DNA from: Desulfobacteraceae bacterium
GTDB lineage: Bacteria > Desulfobacterota > Desulfobacteria > Desulfobacterales > BuS5
Reading direction: 5' to 3'
Length of the DNA stretch: 5,001 bases
Assembly: GCA_030592105.1 (NCBI GenBank)
Contig: JAUVKE010000208.1
Location: 1-5,001 of the forward strand
Both the position numbers and the translations under genes were made by a program. The first letter of the stretch is position 1. Every line of letters starts with the position of its first letter. This document shows, piece after piece, positions 1-5,001 of the stretch. The notes beneath the pieces are model-generated. The model saw nothing but the letters and a program-made list of their open reading frames with translations, ran no database searches and was not told the origin of the DNA.

Positions 1-2611
1 GCTTTCAAATTCTAAAGGGCTGCCTACAAATGCTGTTTTGGGGTTTACTAAAATGCTGATAAAATTGATTAAGGATAAATCTCCGAAATACCTTATAACC
101 TTTTTTGATGCAAAGGGTCCGACTTTCAGGCATAAAATTTTTAGTGAGTATAAAGCTAACCGTCCTCCAATGCCTGAAGACCTGTCAGTTCAGATACCAC
201 ATATAAAGGAGATAACTTCTGCTTTTAATCTGTTCCCCATGGAAATGCAGGGGTATGAGGCAGATGATCTTATCGGAACAATAGCAAAAAAAGCTGAGGA
301 AAAAAGTTATTCTGTTGTTATTGTTAGTGGGGATAAAGATTTTAAGCAGCTTGTGACAAAAAATATTATAATCTGGGATCCAATGAAAGATAAAATAATA
401 GATATTAATGCGATAAATGCCGAATTTGGGTTGGGACCGGCAAAAATGATAGACATTATGGGACTGATGGGAGATAAGGCTGATAATATTCCTGGTGTTC
501 CTGGTATTGGGCTGAAAACAGCAGCATCTTTAATAACGGATTTTGGAAGTATGGAGCAGTTATATAAAGAAGTTCAGGTAATTACAAAAAAAAAGCAGCG
601 CGAAAATCTTATAGAGTTTAAGGAACAGGCTTTTTTGAGCAAAAGGCTTGTTACCATTAAGACAGATATACCATTATTTTTTGACGAGGAAGATTTTTTA
701 TTTAAAGGGTTTGATAGTAAAAGGCTTTCTGCCATTTTTAAAGAGCTGGAATTCAGACAGCTGGAGCAATCATTAATTCAAAAGACTGATCATTCAAAAA
801 AGAGCTATCATCTTGTGGTGGACAAAAATGATCTCCTGAACCTGATAAAGAGACTAAAATCTGCAAAACTGATATCAATTGACACAGAAACAACTTCAAA
901 AAATCCAATGAAGGCGGATCTTGTAGGATTATCTTTTTCAATAAAGGAAAACGAGGCCTTTTATATTCCCTGTGGTCATGATTACCCTGATGTACAGTTC
1001 CAGTTAGATCTGCATGAGCTTTTAAACCAGTTGAAGCCTGTTTTGGAAAATCCGGATATTAAAAAAGTCGGCCAGAATATAAAGTATGACTGGATAGTTC
1101 TGGAACGTCACGGAGTAAAATTAGATGGTGTGCTGTTTGACACTATGCTGGCCTCTTATCTTTTAAATCCTTCCATAAGAGGACATAGCCTTGATCAGAT
1201 TTCACTCGATTTACTTAATCATAAAATGGTTTCATATAAAGAAGCTGTAACCGCTGAAAATGGTAAAAAGCTTTCATGCTTTTCAAAAGTTCCTCTGGAA
1301 AAAGCTGCTCCTTATGCATCCGAAGATGCGGATATCACCCTGATGGTATATCATATTCTTCTCCCGATGCTGAAAGAGAATGGTTTGTATGATTTATTTG
1401 AAAAAGTTGAGATGCCGCTGGTATCAGTATTAAAAGAGATGGAGATAAACGGGATAAGAGTCGACACGGCAAAATTATCTGATCTTTCCAATTACTTTGC
1501 AAACCATCTGAAAATTCTTGAAACAAAGGCATACAAGACAGCTGGAGAAAAATTTAATCTAAAATCATCCAGACAGCTTGGAAATATCCTTTTTGATAAA
1601 CTCAAGCTTCCTGTTCAAAAAAAAACCACGAAAAAAACAGGTTATTCCACTGATGTTGATGTGCTTAAAAAACTTGCTCCTATGCATGAACTTCCGGAAA
1701 TTATTTTAAAGCATCGAACTTTTGCTAAGCTTAAGTCAACATATACAGATGCCCTTCTTGATCTTGCTGATAAAAAAACAGACAGAATACATTCTTCATT
1801 TAATCAGACTGTGACAGTAACAGGCCGTTTGAGCAGTTCTGCCCCGAATCTGCAGAATATCCCCATACGTGGAGAAGAAGGGAAAAAGATCAGAAGTGTA
1901 TTTATTCCGAGAGATAACTGGACTCTTGTTGCGGCAGATTATTCTCAAATTGAATTAAGGATTCTTGCCCATTATTCAAAAGATGAAATTTTAAAAGAAG
2001 CTTTTTATAATGATGAAGATATACACACACGTACTGCCTCTGAAATTTTTCAGGTTTTTCCTTCATTTGTTGATCCGGATTTACGCAGGCAGGCCAAGGT
2101 TATTAATTTTGGAATCGTATATGGTATGAGTCCTTATGGCCTTGCAAAAGAGTTGGATATAAGCCAAAAGATGGCAAAAACATATATAGATAATTATTTT
2201 AAAAGATATAAAGGTGTAAGGGAATATATAGATCAGGCTGTTGAATCAGCTGTAAAAACAAAAAAAACAGAGACTCTGCTGGGCAGGGTTCGCTATCTGC
2301 CTGAGATTAACAGCCCTAATAAAAATATTCGTGAGTTTGCCAGAAGAACAGCTATAAATACTCCAATTCAGGGCACAGCAGCAGATCTAATAAAAGTTGC
2401 CATGATTCAAATTAATAAGGCATTTAAGGATAATAGCATGGAGTCGGCCATGCTTCTTTCAGTACATGATGAGATAGTTCTGGAGACACCTGAAAAAGAG
2501 CTTGAGCAGGTAAAAGAACTTGTAAAAACAATTATGGAATCTGTGTGGAAACTTGATGTACCCTTGAAGGTTGATGTGGGATCAGGTGCTGACTGGGCAG
2601 AAGCACATTGA
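1..2611 (+). CDS. polA: DNA polymerase I, 5' end cut off by the window edge
   Basis: Pol I fills gaps in excision repair and replaces RNA primers on the lagging strand. The frame is open from codon 2-4 to the TGA at 2609-2611, giving 869 residues (numbered from that codon). The first residues, LSNSKGLPTNAV, align with E. coli Pol I residue 28 onward, so about 27 residues and the real start lie upstream; full length would be near 896 (E. coli 928). The 5' nuclease domain (about 1-265) has FDAKG at 36, EADD at 86-89, SGDKD near 109-113 and the GDKADNIPGVPG helix-hairpin-helix region near 158. The proofreading exonuclease (about 275-460) is intact: D294 and E296 in DTET, D363 in NIKYD, Y438 and D442 in YASED. 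The polymerase domain has motif A DYSQIELR (D646), motif B with R695, K699, F703 and Y707, and motif C HDE at 822-824. The spacing of these residues matches E. coli. It is shorter than E. coli by about 34 residues between the nuclease and exonuclease domains. Identification is near certain. Confidence 0.98.
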   Translation, partial: LSNSKGLPTNAVLGFTKMLIKLIKDKSPKYLITFFDAKGPTFRHKIFSEYKANRPPMPEDLSVQIPHIKEITSAFNLFPMEMQGYEADDLIGTIAKKAEEKSYSVVIVSGDKDFKQLVTKNIIIWDPMKDKIIDINAINAEFGLGPAKMIDIMGLMGDKADNIPGVPGIGLKTAASLITDFGSMEQLYKEVQVITKKKQRENLIEFKEQAFLSKRLVTIKTDIPLFFDEEDFLFKGFDSKRLSAIFKELEFRQLEQSLIQKTDHSKKSYHLVVDKNDLLNLIKRLKSAKLISIDTETTSKNPMKADLVGLSFSIKENEAFYIPCGHDYPDVQFQLDLHELLNQLKPVLENPDIKKVGQNIKYDWIVLERHGVKLDGVLFDTMLASYLLNPSIRGHSLDQISLDLLNHKMVSYKEAVTAENGKKLSCFSKVPLEKAAPYASEDADITLMVYHILLPMLKENGLYDLFEKVEMPLVSVLKEMEINGIRVDTAKLSDLSNYFANHLKILETKAYKTAGEKFNLKSSRQLGNILFDKLKLPVQKKTTKKTGYSTDVDVLKKLAPMHELPEIILKHRTFAKLKSTYTDALLDLADKKTDRIHSSFNQTVTVTGRLSSSAPNLQNIPIRGEEGKKIRSVFIPRDNWTLVAADYSQIELRILAHYSKDEILKEAFYNDEDIHTRTASEIFQVFPSFVDPDLRRQAKVINFGIVYGMSPYGLAKELDISQKMAKTYIDNYFKRYKGVREYIDQAVESAVKTKKTETLLGRVRYLPEINSPNKNIREFARRTAINTPIQGTAADLIKVAMIQINKAFKDNSMESAMLLSVHDEIVLETPEKELEQVKELVKTIMESVWKLDVPLKVDVGSGADWAEAH

Positions 2612-2658
2612 GCTTTATTTCGACAGGCTGTTACGAAACGCTGATTCATCCAATTTCT

Positions 2659-2741
2659 GCGTTGAAAAATTAATTTAATCCTCACAATACAACGGGTATG
2701 GCTGCGGTTAAATTAATTTTTCGCCTTTTTTTCTTTTTTTT
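2659..2741 (+). terminator. Long AT-rich hairpin plus T-tract, likely polA terminator
   Basis: A perfect 15-base inverted repeat (2664-2678 with 2708-2722) extends inward by one G-T wobble and one C-G pair to 17 pairs, leaving a loop of about 25 bases (2681-2705). GC at 2659-2660 could pair with GC at 2723-2724 across a small bulge. Seven T (2726-2732), one C and eight T (2734-2741) follow directly. A stem followed by a T-run on the + strand, about 50 bases past the polA stop, fits Rho-independent termination. The stem is unusually AT-rich and the loop long for a textbook terminator, so it may instead, or also, be a repeat element. The 3' arm ends in T-rich sequence when read on the - strand too, so weak bidirectional action is possible. 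Confidence 0.6.
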
Positions 2742-2746
2742 ATCAG

Positions 2747-2778
2747 GTTGTCGGGCTCTGCCCGGCAACTTTTAATTT
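2747..2778 (+). terminator. Short GC-rich hairpin with T-rich tail, second terminator
   Basis: Arms 2747-2756 and 2760-2769 form a 10-pair stem with one G-T wobble and a three-base TCT loop. The tail TTTTAATTT (2770-2778) follows on the + strand. This is a compact intrinsic terminator shape and would back up the first hairpin against read-through from polA. It begins only 17 bases past the end of the - strand gene, so it may also protect or end that transcript. Read on the - strand, however, the bases after the stem are A-rich rather than T-rich, so intrinsic termination in that direction is not well supported. Confidence 0.6.
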
Positions 2779-2785
2779 AAGAATA

Positions 2786-5001
2786 TCAGCTTGAAAATTC
2801 ATGCCAGTCCTCACTGTATTCTTCAGCCGGATCCACCACTGTAGTTGCAGTCCCGAGCGCAGCCAGTTTAACGGCCTGTACTTTGCGGTATACCCTGGTA
2901 TAATCCAGCTTCTTGTTGTTTACGGTCAGAAGATCATTTTCGATTGAAATGCCGAATAATCTTTCATTCTCCTGCAGATAGGGCAGGATAGTCTCCCAGT
3001 CAGCCGGACTTAAATCTACCAGTTCACCTCCGTTAAGCTGCTCATCCACAACCTTATGATCAGGATCTCTTAAATAGATAGCTCCGCCGGATGCCAGAGA
3101 AAAAAGGTTGGAACCGGGATAAGGTGTGGCATGGTCGATTAATGTTCCGTTATCATCATACTGCATGCCGTTAAGGATAACAAATCCACCGCCATTCAGC
3201 GGGTCGCCGGCCATAAATGATTCGGCCAGATAATCGAGACAGGTGCCGTTTATCACAACTCTCGGATGTCCGGTTGCATTAATCAGGGGCCTGCCGGCCG
3301 CATTACCCATAACGTATACTTCACCGCCTTTGGCGCCATACATGAATGTTTGGCCTGCATCACCATGCACAACCAGTTTGCCGCGTTTCATGATCTGACC
3401 AAGTTGATCCTGGGCATTGCCGTGAACATGTATTTCCATTCCGTCTATTCCGGAAGCAATATAGTCGCCGGAGCTGTCATATATATCAATCCGGACGTTA
3501 TCGGTCTCTTTCCCGAACCCGCAACCGGTAAACCTTTGACCTTTATAGCCATAGCAGATAAACTGCTGCCATCCCATCTGCCAGGCGCGGGTTAAAAGTC
3601 TGGCATCGCAGTCTTCTCCCTCAGGTTCAAACTTTACCGCATTTACCACCAGAATTTTTTCACCTTCCCGTGGAGTCCTGAGAGTATCTCTGGTATTCCA
3701 GTCTATATAACGATAAGAGCCGGAAGAATTTTCATTCAGCCCGGGAGAAGCGCCGAAAATATCGGATAAGCTCTCACGAATCATATTTAAGACCGAGCTT
3801 CTTTTTTTTTGGCCGGTCGGGCAGGGCCTGTCATTTAAATATGTTAAGATATCAATTGCTTTTGTTTTGGCATGGTCATCAGTTTTGGCCTGCTCAACAA
3901 GCTCCGAACAAAAATATTTTATTGAAGCATACTCACGGTCAGCCAGATTTTTAAGGCAGGATGCTTTAAAACTGCCGAAATCGGAAGCTGAAAGGCCGGC
4001 TTTGAATTCCCGGGATATTGTTTCCGGATTTTGAACATCCGAAATCTCTAATGAAGCTATATAATGAGTCTGATTTTTAGGAACCGTGACCAGTTCGCCG
4101 AATTTGTTGGCGCAAACAAGCTCTTTTGATCCATCCCCTTTACCTGAATCCTTAACAGTAAAGGTAAAAGCGCCTCCGTCGGTGGCACTGCCGCCCCAGG
4201 CATTCCAGTATTTATCCGCCACAGGGCAAAAGCGGTCATCTTCCGCAGCCAGATTCTGCAGGGTTGCATCTATGGCCTGTTTTTCCGAACAGATCAGGCC
4301 GATCTGGACTTTCCCGTCCTGCAAAGCAAAAACCTGGGGACGCAGCATGGCAGTATCTGTAATGCCGATAAGCTGGAAAAATTTTTTATAGGGATTGTTG
4401 CGGGCTATGATAAAAAACCAGGGGCCATCCGGTGAACTTGAAATATGCTGAGATTGAATATATTTGTATATTCTTTGTTTTTCGGGTGGCAACTGATCGA
4501 AATCATGCTCAGTAGTCGGAGCCATGGCTTCAACAATATATTCAAGCGGATATTTGAATGTTCTATTTAAAAGATCAAGCAACAGTACGGATACTTCTGT
4601 GTCAGTTAAAAACTGGGGATATATATTATGCTGCTTCAGATATTCACCCACCGCATGGTAGTTTGCAAAATCGCCATTATGCACAAGAGCTTCATCCATA
4701 CCGATAAAAGGATGGGCTCCGCCCGGGTGCCACAGCCTTCCCCTGGTGGGATAACGTTGATGCGCGATCCAGCCGTGGGCCCGGAAATTATCAAGACAGT
4801 AATACTGGGTTACCTTTTCGGCATACCCAACAATTTTCAGGATCAGGATATTTCTTCCGTGCGAAAGAACAAAGGCGCGCTTTTCACCCAGTGAGGCATA
4901 AAACTTCTGGTTCAGACGATATGTATTCTGGTAAATAAATTCATCTTCGGCCTTGCGGGGATCAAGCCGGTCAAAATTGTTTTCCGTTATAAATCTGTCC
5001 A
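2786..5001 (-). CDS. Glutamate synthase-like protein: class II glutamine amidotransferase fused to GXGXG domain, 5' end cut off
   Basis: The frame is open on the - strand from the window edge (first full codon 4999-4997) to TGA at 2788-2786, giving 737 residues. The start and the expected N-terminal nucleophile cysteine lie beyond the edge. The N-terminal part is a class II (Ntn-hydrolase) glutaminase domain: RYPTRG at 82-87 (like RWATHG of GlmS), AHPF at 95-98, HNGD at 107-110 and TDTE at 132-135 (like SDTE). LRP...SEKQAI further on resembles the end of PurF-type domains. A charged, helix-like linker (about 330-420) leads to a glycine-rich GXGXG beta-helix domain. This includes YKGQRFTGCGFG near 3548-3513 and repeats such as IHVHGN, LVVHGD and VYVMGN between about 3438 and 3330. 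That fold is shared by the GltB C-terminus and formylmethanofuran dehydrogenase subunit C. A further C-terminal tail of about 100 residues ends in EFSS. The FMN/Fe-S synthase domain that sits between these two in GltB is absent. I infer that the protein supplies ammonia from glutamine to a separately encoded synthase subunit. No partner is visible; it would have to lie past the right edge or elsewhere. The ATG at 4699 is internal. Confidence 0.88.
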   Translation of the reverse strand, partial: DRFITENNFDRLDPRKAEDEFIYQNTYRLNQKFYASLGEKRAFVLSHGRNILILKIVGYAEKVTQYYCLDNFRAHGWIAHQRYPTRGRLWHPGGAHPFIGMDEALVHNGDFANYHAVGEYLKQHNIYPQFLTDTEVSVLLLDLLNRTFKYPLEYIVEAMAPTTEHDFDQLPPEKQRIYKYIQSQHISSSPDGPWFFIIARNNPYKKFFQLIGITDTAMLRPQVFALQDGKVQIGLICSEKQAIDATLQNLAAEDDRFCPVADKYWNAWGGSATDGGAFTFTVKDSGKGDGSKELVCANKFGELVTVPKNQTHYIASLEISDVQNPETISREFKAGLSASDFGSFKASCLKNLADREYASIKYFCSELVEQAKTDDHAKTKAIDILTYLNDRPCPTGQKKRSSVLNMIRESLSDIFGASPGLNENSSGSYRYIDWNTRDTLRTPREGEKILVVNAVKFEPEGEDCDARLLTRAWQMGWQQFICYGYKGQRFTGCGFGKETDNVRIDIYDSSGDYIASGIDGMEIHVHGNAQDQLGQIMKRGKLVVHGDAGQTFMYGAKGGEVYVMGNAAGRPLINATGHPRVVINGTCLDYLAESFMAGDPLNGGGFVILNGMQYDDNGTLIDHATPYPGSNLFSLASGGAIYLRDPDHKVVDEQLNGGELVDLSPADWETILPYLQENERLFGISIENDLLTVNNKKLDYTRVYRKVQAVKLAALGTATTVVDPAEEYSEDWHEFSS

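Noticed and set aside
753..1532. Short - strand frames at 753-941 and 1335-1532
   Set aside because: They are antisense to the intact proofreading exonuclease and early polymerase regions of polA, with no family signal.
2586..2606. Small inverted repeat GTGCT/AGCAC at the polA 3' end
   Set aside because: Only five pairs, within coding sequence and without a T-tract; expected by chance.
38..2611. TTG at 38 as the polA start
   Set aside because: The frame is open upstream to the edge, and the upstream codons give LSNSKGLPTNAV, which matches conserved Pol I sequence. The true start is outside the window.
2407..2685. Open frame of 92 codons on the - strand over the polA end
   Set aside because: It lies mostly antisense to the conserved polymerase motif C region, shows no recognisable family, and is a reading-frame shadow.
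3266..3595. Open frame of 109 codons on the + strand
   Set aside because: It is antisense to the glycine-rich GXGXG domain, where repetitive codons leave the other frames open. No independent evidence of coding.
4057..4391. Overlapping short frames on both strands (4057-4269 minus, 4086-4391 plus)
   Set aside because: Both lie inside the amidotransferase gene in other frames and have no recognisable domain. They are shadows.
2786..4699. ATG at 4699 as the start of the amidotransferase gene
   Set aside because: The frame stays open for 100 more codons to the edge and includes the conserved RYPTRG and AHPF motifs, so 4699 is an internal methionine just before HNGD.
4628..4894. Open frame of 88 codons on the + strand near the right edge
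   Set aside because: It is antisense to the conserved GATase motifs and resembles no family I recognise.

Overview
The window holds two long, convergent genes, each running off one edge, separated by 174 bases with hairpins. On the + strand, positions 1-2611 encode nearly all of DNA polymerase I (polA), with all three classical domains and their catalytic residues intact. On the - strand, positions 5001-2786 encode a fusion of a class II glutamine amidotransferase domain and a glutamate-synthase GXGXG domain. The FMN/iron-sulfur synthase domain that normally sits between these two in bacterial GltB is absent. Neither true start codon is in the window, so no promoter or ribosome binding site can be assigned to either gene.

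Layout: 1-2611 polA (5' end missing, about 27 residues by alignment to the E. coli protein as I remember it); 2612-2785 intergenic, with a long AT-rich inverted repeat followed by a pyrimidine tract, then a short GC-rich hairpin; 2786-5001 the GATase-GXGXG gene (5' end missing). No RNA gene, insertion sequence, CRISPR array or phage gene was seen.

The organism is a bacterium with a canonical proofreading Pol I. The split glutamate synthase architecture, together with a low-to-moderate GC content, would fit an anaerobic lineage such as the Desulfobacterota. That is an inference from family resemblance, not a proven assignment. Lines sampled by hand suggest about 30-35% GC in polA and about 40-58% in the amidotransferase gene.

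The two genes have no evident functional link: one works in DNA repair and Okazaki fragment processing, the other in glutamine-dependent nitrogen transfer. They simply converge on a shared terminator region. I found no convincing new biological system. The points most worth a second look are the split glutamate synthase architecture, the intergenic inverted repeat (possibly a dispersed element), and nine-A tracts inside both coding regions.
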